From Saprospiraceae bacterium (GTDB taxonomy: Bacteria > Bacteroidota > Bacteroidia > Chitinophagales > Saprospiraceae), in NCBI GenBank assembly GCA_016711125.1, contig JADJTQ010000010.1, positions 1-64,000 of the forward strand: DNA of 64,000 bases. Direction: 5' to 3'. Shown piece by piece: positions 41,001 to 52,449 of this stretch. Numbering within the stretch: position 1 is the stretch's first letter; each line of letters opens with the position of its first letter. Position numbers and translations under genes: made by a program. The notes beneath the pieces are model-generated. The model was not told the origin of the DNA and made no database searches. It saw only the letters and a program-made list of their open reading frames with translations.

Positions 41001-41155
41001 TCGCGAGTGCCACAAACCCTTTCACTATCACAGACTACACGGGCTATGATCCAGAAGTAGCGGCATTCCCAGAAAATGATGCAAACGTAGGGGTGGACTT
41101 TAGTGCATATCCTCCCTCCAAAACGTATACTGTAGGAGTTGAAGTCAGTTTTTGA
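38043..41155 (+). CDS. SusC/RagA-type TonB-linked outer-membrane transporter (frameshift in the signal peptide)
   Basis: The main frame (38123-41155, 1010 codons) is a SusC-family glycan importer: carboxypeptidase-like domain VVTGTVSDEDDEPLVGVNVLL, plug with SEITVVGYGSQRRSDLTGAI, the SusC signature SIEILKDASATAIYGSRGANG, and a C-terminal beta-barrel ending in YTVGVEVSF. The main frame lacks a proper signal peptide. A frame from ATG 38043 supplies KAFLLQFFICFAFIS and stops at 38141, and one added base near 38140 joins FIS to LVGQTVVTGT. I therefore start it at 38043. SusD follows 27 bp downstream. The target glycan cannot be read from sequence. Confidence 0.92.
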
Positions 41156-41182
41156 TTAATTAGTCTTATCACATACTTACCA

Positions 41183-42624
41183 ATGAAAAAGATATCAATA
41201 AAATATAGTGGAAGGATCCTGGCATTGCTGGTCTTGACACAATTTGGCTGCGTCGATCTTGAAGAAGTACCGCTGGATTTTCCCGGACCAGATAATTTTT
41301 ATAACTCTCCCTCCCAGATTCAATCCGCTTTTGCCTCTTCCGGAAGCCGATTATATTCGGCCTGGAGCGTCTACTCATATGGCGCCTATAACGCCTTCAG
41401 GGGAACAGACCAATTGAGTGGAGGTGATCTTGTGTTGAGTGCATCCCACGCAAACGAGTTGTGGAGTGGTCATTACCGTGCCATTGCGGATATCACCCCG
41501 GTATTCTCAGCATTGGCAAATGACCGGTTAGGGTCTTCAGCAACTCAGGAAGAAAAGCATGTGCTGCTAGCTGAAGCCAAATTCTTGCGCGCTTTTAATT
41601 ATTTCTGCCTTGTTCGCATGTATGGCCCTTTACCCATCGTCACTGAAGAGACGGATGTGACCGCTGATGAAATAAAAAGAAATCCCATTTCTGAAGTGTA
41701 TAATCTTGTGATTTCTGACCTGATGTTTGCAGTCCAGCATCTACCGGATCAATGGGTGACACGCCTGGTAGGCCTACCAAGGGCACGGCCAAGGGGTTTC
41801 TCGCCAAAGCATACCTGACAATGGCCACGGCTCCAACAAATGATGCATCGAACTATGCGAAGGCACGAGATTGGGCCGCTGATGTAATGGACGATGGAAT
41901 ATATTCCCTTGTCCCAAATATTGAAGAGGTATTCATGCTTCAAAATGAACACGGCCCAGAGGTAATGTGGAGTTTCGAAGCCACTGAAGACGACCCTTCC
42001 ACTCCGCCTCAGATTTGGCTTCCAGGTCACATGGCGGATGGGTGGACCGATCATGGAGCCAACAGGATCTGGCATGAAGCCTATCCCGATCAACCGAGAA
42101 AGTCTTCGTATTTGCTATTGGAAGATTGGGACGGAGTTCCATACACGAATTGGCCCAACGGTGGAGGCTAAAATGTGCGAAAGTTCCTGTATGATAGCAG
42201 GGGAAATCTTGAAAGACTCCTGAGTACTCCAAATATTCCGATCCTCCGGTATGCCGATATTCTCCTAATGTATGCGGAAGCCTCTAACATGGCCAATGGC
42301 GGCCCCACACCGGAGGCGGTGGATGCAGTAAATCAAGTCATTGATCGCGCCAACGGTCATGTAGACAATCCAAATTATCCGAAGTTGACCATGTCCATGA
42401 CGGCCCAAGAATTCGACGCAGCCGTTATAAATGAGCGAAATTATGAATTGTGTTTCGAATTTGATCGCTGGCACGACCTGGTTAGGAAACGAATTCTTTG
42501 TGATGTCGTAAATCCAGATGTAAAGGTAAATTGTGATGATAATGATTACTTATTCCCAATTCCACAAGCTGATTTGCGTCTTAATCCGTTGCTCGATCAA
42601 AACCCCGGCTATCCAATTCCTTAG
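41183..42624 (+). CDS. SusD/RagB-type glycan-binding lipoprotein (one frameshift, one internal stop)
   Basis: About 480 residues. Lipoprotein signal ILALLVLTQFGC, then the SusD N-terminus (DLEEVPLDFPGPDNFYNSPSQIQSAF) and TPR-like helices (LLAEAKFLRAFNYFCLVRMYGPLPI, KGTAKGFLAKAYLTMA). The C-terminus has the RYADILLMYAEASN helix and ERNYELCFEFDRWHDLVR. Breaks: a G3 run at 41754-41756 (one base missing; joins LPDQW to GDTPGRPTKG) and a TAA at 42169-42171 in WPNGGG-stop-NVRKF, a likely substitution. Partner of SusC, holding the glycan at the outer surface. An intrinsic terminator follows. Confidence 0.9.
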
Positions 42625-42659
42625 GATTGAGGTTTTAAATTGAACAAAATAAACCCTTT

Positions 42660-42691
42660 AATAGTCACTCCTTGAGTGACTATTTTTTTTT
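42660..42691 (+). terminator. Intrinsic terminator after SusCD
   Basis: Perfect 11-bp stem (42660-42670 AATAGTCACTC with 42674-42684 GAGTGACTATT), 3-nt loop, then a T run to 42691. It lies 36 bp after the SusD stop and ends the SusCD transcript before the next gene starts at 42724. Confidence 0.9.
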
Positions 42692-42723
42692 CATGGTCTA
42701 AAAAATCGACGTACTTTCAGAGG

Positions 42724-45700
42724 ATGTATTTTCGATGGTCTGGTTATAGCTTGGTATTGATCTGCGCACATCTGTGGTCATGTGGGACCGAGACCCAAAA
42801 CGCTGACAACACACTATTCTCGTTGATACCACCATCAGAATCAGGAATCGACTTCTCGAACACGCTGCATCAAACAGACACCTTCAATATTCTATTCTTC
42901 GAATTCTTTTACAACGGTTCTGGACTTGCTGCCGGTGACATAAACAATGATGGTTTAGTCGATTTGTTTTTTGGGAGCAATATGGAATCGAGTAAACTAT
43001 TCTTAAATAAAAGGGATCTGAAATTTGAGGATATAACAAAGGAGACTGGAATCGACACCAAGGGCAAATGGGTGACTGGGGTAAACATGATAGATGTAAA
43101 TGCAGATGGCTGGCTTGACATCTACCTTTGCGTCGGTGGCAATATTGCAGATGACTATCGCAATCTACTTTACATAAGCAATGGAGACTCCAGTAATCTA
43201 CAGTTTATAGAATCCGCTCATCAGGTCAACCTCGATGATAATGGATACTCCACTCAGGCCGCATTCCTGGATTATGATCTGGACGGGGATCTTGACATTT
43301 ATTTGGTAACCTCGGCAATGAATATCCCGAATAAAAATCGAATTCGAGAACGGAAAGGGGATGGATCAATGACGAATACAGATCGTCTTTACCGAAATGA
43401 TGGATTGGATCCCACTACCAAATTGCCGATCTACACAAATGTTTCATCTGCTGCAGGAATCACCTGGAGTGGTTTTGGGCTCGGAGTCTGTGTCAGCGAC
43501 ATCAATCGTGATGGATGGCCGGATATTTATGTGGCTAATGATTACATTTCTAAAGATTTACTTTATATCAACAAACAGGACGGTACATTCGAAGAGGCGG
43601 TTGATTCATTCTTTAGTCACCTGAGTTACAGTGCGATGGGAGCAGATATGGCCGATATCAATAATGATGGATTAATCGATCTCATTGCTGTGGATATGCT
43701 TCCGCCCGATCAATTTAGGAAGCGGATTATGGCTGGAAGCGGACGCTCCTACAATCGCTACCAAATGGAAAAGGCAGCGGGGTATTCGGAACAATATATT
43801 CGCAATACATTGCAATTAAATAACGGCAATAATACCTTTAGTGAAATCGGGCAACTGGCAGGAATCCATCAAACGGATTGGAGTTGGTCACCGCTCCTTG
43901 CTGATTTTGACAACGACGGCCTTAAAGATCTTTTTATTGGAAATGGAATACCCCATGATATAACCAATATGGATTTTGTCTCTTACCAAGCTTCCAAATT
44001 CAGGAACTCTAACACAGCATTTGCCGAACAATATCGAGACCTCATTCGAGAGCTGGATACGAAAGGAAATGTAAAGATCCCAAATTATCTTTTTAGGAAT
44101 ATAGATGGGATTCAGTTTGCTGATAGCTCAGCAGCATGGGGATTTACGGAACCATCTCAATCCAATAGTTCCGTTTATGCGGATCTGGACAATGATGGCG
44201 ATCTGGATCTTGCGATAAACAACACCAATCAGGAGGCGTTTCTTTATGAAAACAATCTCAATACTCTGAAGAATAGTACTCATCACTTTTTGCAAATAAA
44301 ACTAGACGGCCCTGATGTGAATAGACAAGGTATTGGAGCAAGAATTAGAATCAAAGATTCGATTCGGGAGCAAACTATCGAACACTATCCAGTGAGAGGT
44401 TTCTTGTCTTCCATCAATTGTATGATACACTTCGGCCTTGGGGAAGAGAATACGATCGATCAGCTGGAAATTTGGTGGCCAGATGGAAGATGGCAAAAAA
44501 TTAATCAACTTAGTGCCAATCAGATAATCAACATCTCATATGAGGACGCGCAGGAACGTGATGGCAGTGAGCACCTGATTGAACAAAAGAAAATGCTATT
44601 CACGAATGTGACATCCATCCTTGGACTCCACTACGAACATGCAGAACGGAACTTTAACGATTTTAGCATTCAACCATTAATTCCACATCAATACTCGCGG
44701 GAAGGCCCTGGTATTGCCGTGGCAGACATCAACAATGATGGCCTTGATGACTTTTATGTTGGAGGCTCAACAAGTTACTCTGGACAAATCTTTCTACAAA
44801 GTAAATATGGGAAATTCACTACTCAACAGCTTCCTGGAGACCACAATTATGAAGATATGGGTTCTCTTTTTTTTTGATGTGGATGGAGATGGAGATGAGG
44901 ATCTGTATGTCGTGAGTGGGGGAACCGGATTACCACCAATGAATACCTTTTATGCAGACCGGCTGTACATCAATGAAAATGGACGGTTTCGGCAGCATCT
45001 CGGAGCACTGCCTGATATCCGGATCTGCGGATCAAAAGTTGCGGCTTGCGATTTCGACCAGGATGGAGACCTGGATCTCTTCGTGGGTGCTCGTATCGAT
45101 TTAGAAAGATATCCTCTTCCCGCCAAAAGTTATCTGCTTAGAAATGAAAGTGATGAGAAGGGAGTTCATTTCGTGAACATAACCGATGAAATGGATAATT
45201 CACTGGAGGAGTTTGGCCTTATTTCTGATGCTCTTTGGTCTGACTTTGACCAGGATGGCTGGTTTGACCTCATCCTATGTGGTGAATGGATGCCTGTCAC
45301 TATCTTTAAAAACGAGGAAGGAATTTTGAAGAACATCACACCTGAAACAGGATTAGAACCGTACTCGGGTTGGTGGAATAGTGTTGCTGGTGCTGATTTT
45401 GATCAAGATGGTGACATGGATTATGTCGTCGGTAATCTTGGGCTAAATTCTCGCTTTAAAGCCTCGTTGGAGGAACCAATGCGAGTGATTGCAAAGGACT
45501 TTGATGCCAATGGCAAGATCGATCCGATCATAACGTATTACCTGGATCATAAAGACTACCCCATATATGATCGGGATCAATTATTTCGGCAACTACCAAA
45601 TCTTCGCAAAAACTTACCACTCTATCAGGATTACGCACGAGCTCAGATCCATGAGATTCTTAATGCGAGCGATCTCTCAAATGCATATGTCCGGGAAAGT

Positions 45701-46291
45701 GCCTATATGGCATCAGCCTATCTGAAAAATGATGGCAATGGACATTTTGAGTTCACTGCCCTTCCCATTGAAGCCCAATTGGCACCAATCTTCGGAATCT
45801 TAGCAACGGACTATAACGAGGATGGATTACCCGACATCCTTTTGTCAGGCAATTCGTATGCATCTGATGCAGAAACAGGTCGGTACGATGCCTCTTTCGG
45901 CGTCCTCTTGTTGGGGCAGGGAGATGGCACCTTCCAGCCTCTAAGCTCGGTCGAAAGTGGATATTTTGTTAAAGGAGATTCGAAAGGCACAGCACTGTTG
46001 ACACTTGCAGATGGGAATAGGTTGGTCCTTACTGCCATTAATAGCGGATCATTGCAGGCACATGAGTTTAATACAGAAGCAAAGAAAGAATTCAAGTTGA
46101 AATCGGATGATGCTTCCGCAACTTTAACTTTCGAAAATGGAAGATCCGAAAGACGTGAATTTACTTATGGAAACAGCTATCTGTCGCAATCGACCCGGAG
46201 GTTGCTCATTCCAGAAAAGGTCACAAGCATTACTATCACCTCATTCCGGGGAGCCGAAAGAAAAATCAGTCTTACAGAAAATCACAAATAG
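42724..46291 (+). CDS. VCBS/FG-GAP repeat lipoprotein with UnbV/ASPIC domain (one frameshift)
   Basis: About 1190 residues. ATG 42724 gives the lipoprotein signal SGYSLVLICAHLWSC; an ATG at 42676 lies in the terminator and is rejected. FG-GAP calcium-binding loops recur throughout (DINNDGLVDLFFG, DYDLDGDLDIYL, DINRDGWPDIYV, DFDNDGLKDLFIG, DLDNDGDLDLAI). The UnbV/ASPIC domain is HYPVRGFLSSINCMIHFGLG...WWPDGRWQKI (about 560-620), followed by a second set of propeller loops. The frame breaks in a T9 run at 44867-44875. Removing one T restores SLFFDVDGDGDEDLYV. This gene type commonly sits next to SusCD and is thought to bind glycans at the surface. Confidence 0.9.
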
Positions 46292-46802
46292 AAATAGACC
46301 CACGGGCTTCGCAGCGTATCCTGACGATACCTTATCTTCTACGCTGATTTGCCATAAGATAGATGCGAAGGGACAGCCATTCAATCCCATTATTGCGGAG
46401 GTTCATTTACAATCTGCTTGCATCGGCACTTGGTATGACCTTCGCATGCTTCGCTTCCTCGACATTAGTCACACTAGCTTTAGACTGAACGACAATTGGT
46501 CTAATGTGATCCTCTCATATAAATGGGTTTTCAAATTGAATACGTATGCTTTGCAAGGCGTACTTAATTAAATACAGTCAAGAGCGATAACTTCGTGGTT
46601 TTTTTTAAATAATTGATTTGTCAATTTCAGGCTGCTTATATAGATAGAATCAAACGCATTATGCCAGCAATAATTTACGGAGGCTAAAAAATTTGACACC
46701 TAAGACTGCTTCACTTCAAGATTTTGCGCAGAGTTGTTGTTGGCAACCTTGCCAGCATCGGCCCCGCGTCAAGGGAATGGAAGTCGTAAAACTGCCTTAC
46801 AT
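46292..46802 (+). other. Convergent intergenic region, no gene seen
   Basis: About 510 bp without a convincing gene. The frame 46137-46571 is an out-of-frame shadow of the UnbV gene plus non-coding DNA. 46732-46770 (GTTGTTGTTGGCAACC then GCC...CCCCGC) resembles the hairpin patch at 18030-18090 on the other strand. Confidence 0.6.
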
Positions 46803-48685
46803 TCAATTAACTCTTGGCCCAAAATCCCCTTTAGCATCCCTTTTGGTCAGATATCCCTCTAACCATTGAGCACACTCCCTAAAGTCGTGGAAGAAAAATT
46901 CCTCTTCAACCAATTTACCATAAAGATTAAATCGCTCGAAAATATCCCTCGGTTGACCGTGTACATCGGTAAAGACAACTTTAATCTCCAATGCTTGCAA
47001 ATCCATAACGGCATCTTCCATTGCATAAAGACCTGACTGGTCGACAAACGGTACTTTGTCCATACGAATGATTACGACTTCGATCTCCGGAAGGGCCTTG
47101 ATCATCTCCTGAAAGCGCGATGCAAATCCAAAAACAGGGGTCCGTCTAAATGCTTGATATAAACCTTATTACCGATCCGACTAATGATATCACCTTCATC
47201 TGTCCACGGTATCTCCCGGCTAAATTCAACCAGAGGAGCAGATTTGGTTCGATGATCAATGACATCAGCAATTGTTTTCATAAATAAAATGGAAGCAAGA
47301 ATAAGACCAACCACAACCGCCTCGATCAGGCCCACAAAAACGGTCAGGAACAGAACCAATAGCATAACCAGAACCTCACTTTTGGGCCATTGGTTTATAT
47401 GTCTTAGTCCTTTATAATCCATAACGCCAATACCTACTGTCACTAAAATCCCCGCCAGCACAGCCGCTGGAATTTTTGAAGCCAGGGGTCCAAGAACCAT
47501 GAGGACGACCAGCAAGAGTAAACCTGCAAACATTCCTGATAGTTTGGTTTTACCTCCGGAGTTAATATTGACAACGGTTCTAATGGTGGCTCCAGCTCCG
47601 GGTATGCCTCCAAACAAAGCAGCAATCGAATTGCCAATGCCCTGGCCTACCAATTCCTTATCGGGATTGTGTTTTGTTTTAGTCATATTATCAGCGACCA
47701 CCGAGGTGAGCAGAGAATCGATTGCGCCAAGTGCAGCAAGGGAAGCTGCGGTAAAGATGTACGGACTAATCGTGGCGTAACTAAATTCCGTAAACATACT
47801 GAATTGAAGGGTTGGAAATCCAGAAGGTATGAGACCTATGGTGCGGTAGTCCGGAAAGAAGAACATCGCAATCAGAGTTACCACAATTAAGGCAACCAAC
47901 GTACTGGGAACCGCTTTAGTGATTCTTTTAAATCCGTAAATAATGAAAATCGTAAGCAACCCAAGTAGGAGATTGATATAATTCATATTAGAAAATGCCC
48001 GGCCAACCACTCTCAGTGATCCAAGCACTCCTGAAGCATTATTGCTTGCCAGCGCTGATGCTTCTGTATTAATTTCATCTTGGCTAATATCCGCCGCCCG
48101 GCGTACAGTTTCCTTAAAATCTTCCAGCACCAAAATCTTCTCAGCTGCTTCGTCCTGAAGAATTCTGTCTAATAAGACTTCCTCGGCCTTGGGCATAAAG
48201 TCACGGACGTACTCCTGATCCTCTTTGGCATAATAACCAAGCATCGGCAGCAATTGGGTAATAATGATGATAACGCCGATGCCCGTCATAAATCCGGAGA
48301 CCACCGGATATGGCATGTACCGGATGTACTGACCAACCTTCAGGAATCCCAACGCAATTTGAATGATACCAGCTAACAAGAATACCATTAAAATGGCCGG
48401 GATTGCTCTTTCCAGGTTGCCTTCGTTAGCAGCCACAATACCTGCAATAACAACCATACTGACCGCGGTCATCGGCGCCGTGGGCCCAGATATTTGAGTA
48501 TTAGTGCCTCCAAACAAAGCCGCAAAGAAGGCGATAAAAATGGCTCCGTACAATCCAGCAGCTGCCCCAAGACCTGACTGTAAACCAAATGCAAGTGCCA
48601 GGGGTAATGCTACAATACCAGCGGTGATGCCGCCAAAAAGATCTCCTCTGAAATGGTTAAAATTAAGACCTAAAACCTTTTTCAT
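46803..48685 (-). CDS. SulP-family anion transporter with STAS domain (one frameshift)
   Basis: About 627 residues. N-terminal membrane part with many helices: FGGITAGIVALPLALAFGLQSG and QISGPTAPMTAVSMVV are the family signatures, and VVADNMTKTKHNPDKELVGQGIGNSIAALFGGIPGAGATIRTVVNI is the conserved loop-helix segment. The C-terminal STAS domain has DKVPFVDQSGLYAMEDAV. A ~60-residue loop (AEEVLLDRILQDEAAEKI...) is inserted between early TM helices. The frame breaks in an A5 run at 47130-47134. One added base restores HLDGPLFFGFASRFQEMI. Substrates of the family are sulfate, bicarbonate or similar anions. Confidence 0.92.
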
Positions 48686-48829
48686 CTTATTATATGTTGG
48701 TTAGATCATCCATGCTAAAAATTAATAAGCCCACAGGATTCTATTCACATGCGTGAACGACAAGCCTTTTAGTTTCCTTATGAACTAATTTTCAACTGAT
48801 ATGACTGATCGAATAAAAATTTAAATAAT

Positions 48830-49168
48830 TCAAGAAATACTGAAAATCGAGGGCTCAGGAGGCGGGGTAGGAATCTCCACGTTGTGAATGGAAAACATAT
48901 TTTGCTTTGGAATTTCTTGATCTGATTCTTTGCTACTTAACAAAAAGTAAGAGAGTGATCTAAACTGATTTCTAATTTCCGGATCCTTGCCTGATTTTTT
49001 CCGGTCACCTTCTTTTTCACTTTCATCTGAAGAGCCCTGCAATTTGACCATCTCCTTGCTGCAAGCTTTTAATAAAGCGATGTGTGACAAACCATTGTTA
49101 ATCACAAAGGAAAATAGTGTCACTAGCAGCAAGCACTGGATGGTGTTATGAACTTTCTGGCTTCGCAT
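48830..49168 (-). CDS. Small secreted hypothetical protein, 112 residues
   Basis: Starts with a signal-like segment (VHNTIQCLLLVTLFSFVINNG), then a Lys/Glu/Ser-rich stretch (SSDESEKEGDRKKSGKDPE) and a C-terminal IPTPPPEPSIF tail. No family recognised, though short Bacteroidota proteins with a PPPE(P/I) tail near the C-terminus look similar. It is the first gene upstream of SulP, 144 bp away on the same strand. Confidence 0.5.
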   Translation of the reverse strand: MRSQKVHNTIQCLLLVTLFSFVINNGLSHIALLKACSKEMVKLQGSSDESEKEGDRKKSGKDPEIRNQFRSLSYFLLSSKESDQEIPKQNMFSIHNVEIPTPPPEPSIFSIS

Positions 49169-49641
49169 GAATTGGCTGAAATGTGGAACTATGAAGTCCC
49201 AAAGATAAGAATTTCAAGGAAGTTTTTCAAATAGCTTGCGATATACCTAAATCCAGGTCGGGTTTAGGAATCCGGTTGAGCTTAGGAGTCCCTAAGTTTT
49301 AGACCTCCCCCCAACCAAACCTAGTTACCATATCAGTAATCCATCCACTCGGCTTAGCAATCCCTAATTAATGTGATTGTCGAATCTTAGTATCCGATTG
49401 ATGGGATAATGTTTATCTTGGGTAAGTCTCGCAATTTTGCTGGTGCCTTAATCAACAGGTTTGAATTGATACAAAGAAGAAGTCATATCCTAAAGAGCTT
49501 GCGTTGTAACATGAAGTTGTTAATAATCATGAATACCAACGGGTAGCGCCAGCTCTATTCTTATAAAAGAATTGACTAAGAATATTTACCTTAAATAAAC
49601 TTGATCCACTAGATTTATAATTTTAAAGTATTTGCCATAGC
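49169..49641 (+). other. Divergent intergenic region, degenerate words only
   Basis: No gene seen. 49250-49370 has degenerate words (GGAATCCGG, GGAGTCCCTAAG, CTCGGCTTAGCAATCCC) that resemble the CCGGGCT-GCCAATCCC module at 50370 and 51559. The rest is AT-rich. Confidence 0.5.
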
Positions 49642-50283
49642 ATGAAAACACATCTTATTATTTTTATTTTAGTTCTAATAAGCTTTCCAATCACTGCTCA
49701 AACGAATCTCTACGAGAATCCCGATTTTGATCGCATCGCCCGCCGGCATAAAATAATAGGCATAATCCCTTTCAAAACCACTGTTACCCTTCGCCCAAAA
49801 CAGATGAAGGACATCACGACAGAACAACTTGATCGAATGGAAAAATCAGAAGGTGAATCCATTCAACATGCGATGTATTCATGGTTTCTGAAAAGAGAAA
49901 AACGAGGTGAGCTGACCGTAAAAGTGCAAAACCCTACCACGACCAATGCCAAATTATTAAAAGCCGGGCTTACTGCCGACAATTTTGCAGAGCACACCCC
50001 GGATGAAATCGCCAAAATAATGGAAGTCGATGCGGTCATCATGGGTACTTTTGAAACGGACAAACCTATGTCAGAAGGGGCATCTCTGGCTCTTGGAGCC
50101 TTATTTGGGTTCTGGGGTAATACCAATAAAGCTGTCATCAATCTATCGATACATAATGGCGCTGATGGTGAACTCCTCATCAATTATAATAAAGGCGTCT
50201 CCGGTTCACTTGGTAGTTCGACCGAAGATCTGATTAACACCCTTATGCGCAAGGCATCGAGACGTATCTCTTATTCAAAATAG
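49642..50283 (+). CDS. Secreted protein of unknown function, 213 residues
   Basis: Signal peptide (LIIFILVLISFPITAQ), then DRIARRHKIIGIIPFKTTVTLRPKQ, MYSWFLKREKRGELTVKVQNP, a HTPDEIAKIMEVDAVIMGTFET middle and a Gly-rich SLGALFGFWGNTNKAVINLSIHNG. The arrangement (one conserved 'is this factor present' strand pair VDAVIMGTF plus a sub-unit-like N-term) recalls CsgG/GNA1162-like periplasmic proteins, but I cannot assign it firmly. Ends with SRRISYSK. Gene is intact. Confidence 0.75.
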   Translation: MKTHLIIFILVLISFPITAQTNLYENPDFDRIARRHKIIGIIPFKTTVTLRPKQMKDITTEQLDRMEKSEGESIQHAMYSWFLKREKRGELTVKVQNPTTTNAKLLKAGLTADNFAEHTPDEIAKIMEVDAVIMGTFETDKPMSEGASLALGALFGFWGNTNKAVINLSIHNGADGELLINYNKGVSGSLGSSTEDLINTLMRKASRRISYSK

Positions 50284-50369
50284 GTTGTGCTATTTTTTTA
50301 TAGGCCTGATCGTTTTTAGTGTGTAGTAGTTCTTCAATTTTTAAATTTAAATCAAACAATGTAAGACTG

Positions 50370-50457
50370 ACCAAGCCGGGCTAGCCAGTCCTGTCGGGAT
50401 TGGAAATCCCATCCTGTTTCAATCCGAAATCTGAAATCAGCAATCAGAAATCTCATT
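50370..50457 (+). repeat. Paired intergenic module, copy 1
   Basis: ACCAAGCCGGGCT then GCCAGTCC...GGGATTGG, then AATCAGCAATCAGAAATC words. Same layout as 51559-51651. It lies at the 3' end of the minus-strand adhesin-like gene. Confidence 0.7.
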
Positions 50458-51380
50458 AGGCTTGGGATCCTTTCTTTTTAATTATCTGTAAAATGTACTT
50501 CCAGCCATTCATCACCGCTCCATACGAGTTGAATAATATCATCTTCGAAAAAATACGGTTTGTGGGTAAATTGATGTTACCTACGGGGCCCGGAAATGGC
50601 GAATCGTCAGCATTGTCGTCCAACTGCCAACCACCAGTCAACCCAACACATTGATACGGGGCCTTGAACTTTTAGACTATCTGCAATGGATAATACACCA
50701 CCAATATTTAGTTCTTTGGTAAGCGTCAATGCGCCCTTGATCACCGTATTTCCATTTTTGTAGACTTCCAAGGCGTTGGATCGATTGTTGGCGGCTGTAC
50801 CATTTCCGATTACGAAGAGGTAGTCGGTAGCGACGTAGGGAAGTGGATTATTGGAAGTTAGTGTATCATTAAATTGACCAAGAACAGTCTCCAAATACGA
50901 TCTTGTGATATTGTGCCTTCCAAAAACAGTGGATATCGACCCATGTGCTATATTATTTGTACCCCATGCAGTAGTATAACCGTTATCGGTAAAATTTGAA
51001 TTTCCCCATATTTGAGAGTGCTCTCCCCCAGACCCGTCAAATATCCTATTTCCGCTCCCAAAGGCGATGGAACTATAACCAGCAATTCGATTATCGTCTC
51101 CAAAAGCAGCTGAGAATATCCCTCCAGCTATGTTATTATGTCCAAAGGCTGCAGAGTAATTTCCAATGCTATCTTTATCCCACTCTGTACTATTGACACC
51201 GCCCGCCCTAAAAGCAGCTTTATCGGGATACCACATCATGCGATTGCCTTTGCCCGAAGCTGGAGGATTTGCGGGCATCGGCAATGAAGCAGGTCCTTCA
51301 AACAGGACACTTTGACCGAATGATAAAGTTGTAAAGCAAAGACAAAATGCTATCGTCATAATTTTGAATTGATTTTCCAT
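50456..51380 (-). CDS. YadA-head-like repeat protein (one frameshift)
   Basis: About 305 residues, signal peptide FKIMTIAFCLCFTTLSFGQ. Residues ~70-180 repeat the trimeric-autotransporter head pattern: GNYSAAFGHNNIAGG, FSAAFGDDNRIAGY, SSIAFGSGNRI and TTAWGTNNIAHG, each ~14 residues (SxAFGxxNxAxGxxS). After that come NALEVYKNGNTVIKGALTLTKELNIGG and a short C-terminal tail. The frame breaks near 50640; shifting joins GPVS to TGGWQLDDNADDSPFPGPVG. There is no TM anchor, so it may be secreted through another route such as a sorting system. Probable surface or adhesin-like protein. Confidence 0.75.
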
Positions 51381-51558
51381 TTTTGTACGGTTGTTTCTAG
51401 TTTTCGGAATTTACTTATTTATATGAATCCCTGTAATTTACGTCAATTTTGGAGGATGCAACGGGCACAAGGCCTGAAGAGGTGTCACCAATATCTCCCA
51501 GCTTTAAAGCTGTACAGAGGTGCGACAACTCCCTTAACGATTTTCCGTTTTAATCTAA

Positions 51559-51651
51559 CCAAGCCGGGCTTGCCAATCCCTGCGGGCTTGGGAATTCCTT
51601 ATCGGTCCTCGAATCCAAATCAACAATCAGAAATCAGAAATCAACAATCAC
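51559..51651 (+). repeat. Paired intergenic module, copy 2
   Basis: ACCAAGCCGGGCT then GCCAATCCCTGCGGGCTTGG, AATTCC, then AATCAACAATCAGAAATC words. Copy of 50370-50457; the two flank the adhesin-like gene and each ends at the 3' end of a minus-strand gene. Confidence 0.7.
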
Positions 51652-52449
51652 TTCGGCGCCACCGGCTCTCCATAAATAAAATCATCCATCACCGATACAT
51701 CAACACTACCTCCGTCATCAGGTCCGAGGGTGGCATTGCCGTAGGTGATCCGCACATGATGCACGATGGCTTCTTTAAATAAAACTCCTAAAAAAACATA
51801 GCCATCATTCATGGTTGCGGTTTTGTAAGAGCCCAATGATTTTTCATTAATATCAAAATATTCAAAGGCGGTATTTTCTACCTTGTCCACATCGATATAG
51901 ACGGCACCAAAACCTTCGACCACGGCCTTGTTGGTAGAGCCCGGGATATAGAAACGTAAATCCACAATATTACTGCCCGTTGGCGAAAAAACCTTCTCTC
52001 CACTAAATGGAGGAAATATCCGGGTATACTGTGGATTGATTTGTCCGAAAGACATTGGGGTGTTCGTTGGATTTGTCTTTGAAGCACTCACCTGAATTTC
52101 ACCACCTGGCGAGCTAAATACTGCGCCCCTTGCTCTTGTACCTGTATTTGTATTAAAAAAATCCAGCGGATAACCATTGGGCGAAGAAAATTGATCCGGC
52201 ACACCATCCCAATTAATTTCCCTTCGACCATATGCTTGCGAGCCAGCTGTGCCTCCATTGTTAGTCCCCAACAGTGACCGGTACTCGTCAATACCGGATT
52301 GGATATTGCCGGCAACAGAAATTATTTTTCTACCGGATCATCTACCGGGTCATTGGAAGAGTCCTCTTTGGAGCAACTAACTAAAATAGCAATTAGTGAA
52401 GCACAAATGATTGCCCAACTGCTGGTCTTTTTTATGAAATTCAGTTTCA
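51648..52449 (-). CDS. Lipoprotein of unknown function (one frameshift)
   Basis: About 267 residues. ATG 52449 gives the lipoprotein signal SSWAIICASLIAILVSC. The frame breaks in a T5 run at 52325-52329; one added base restores DDPVEKIISVAGNIQSGIDEYRSLLGTNNGG. The body is beta-rich (AVVEGFGAVYIDVDKVENTAFEYFD, FLGVLFKEAIVHHVRITYGNA) and ends SVMDDFIYGEPV. This layout recalls the extracellular proteins with PEP-CTERM-like cores in environmental bacteria, but no sorting tail is present. It lies upstream of the adhesin-like gene on the same strand with ~270 bp between. Confidence 0.75.

Noticed and set aside
46137..46571. A 144-codon plus-strand frame
   Set aside because: Its first half overlaps the UnbV gene out of frame and the rest is uncharacteristic.
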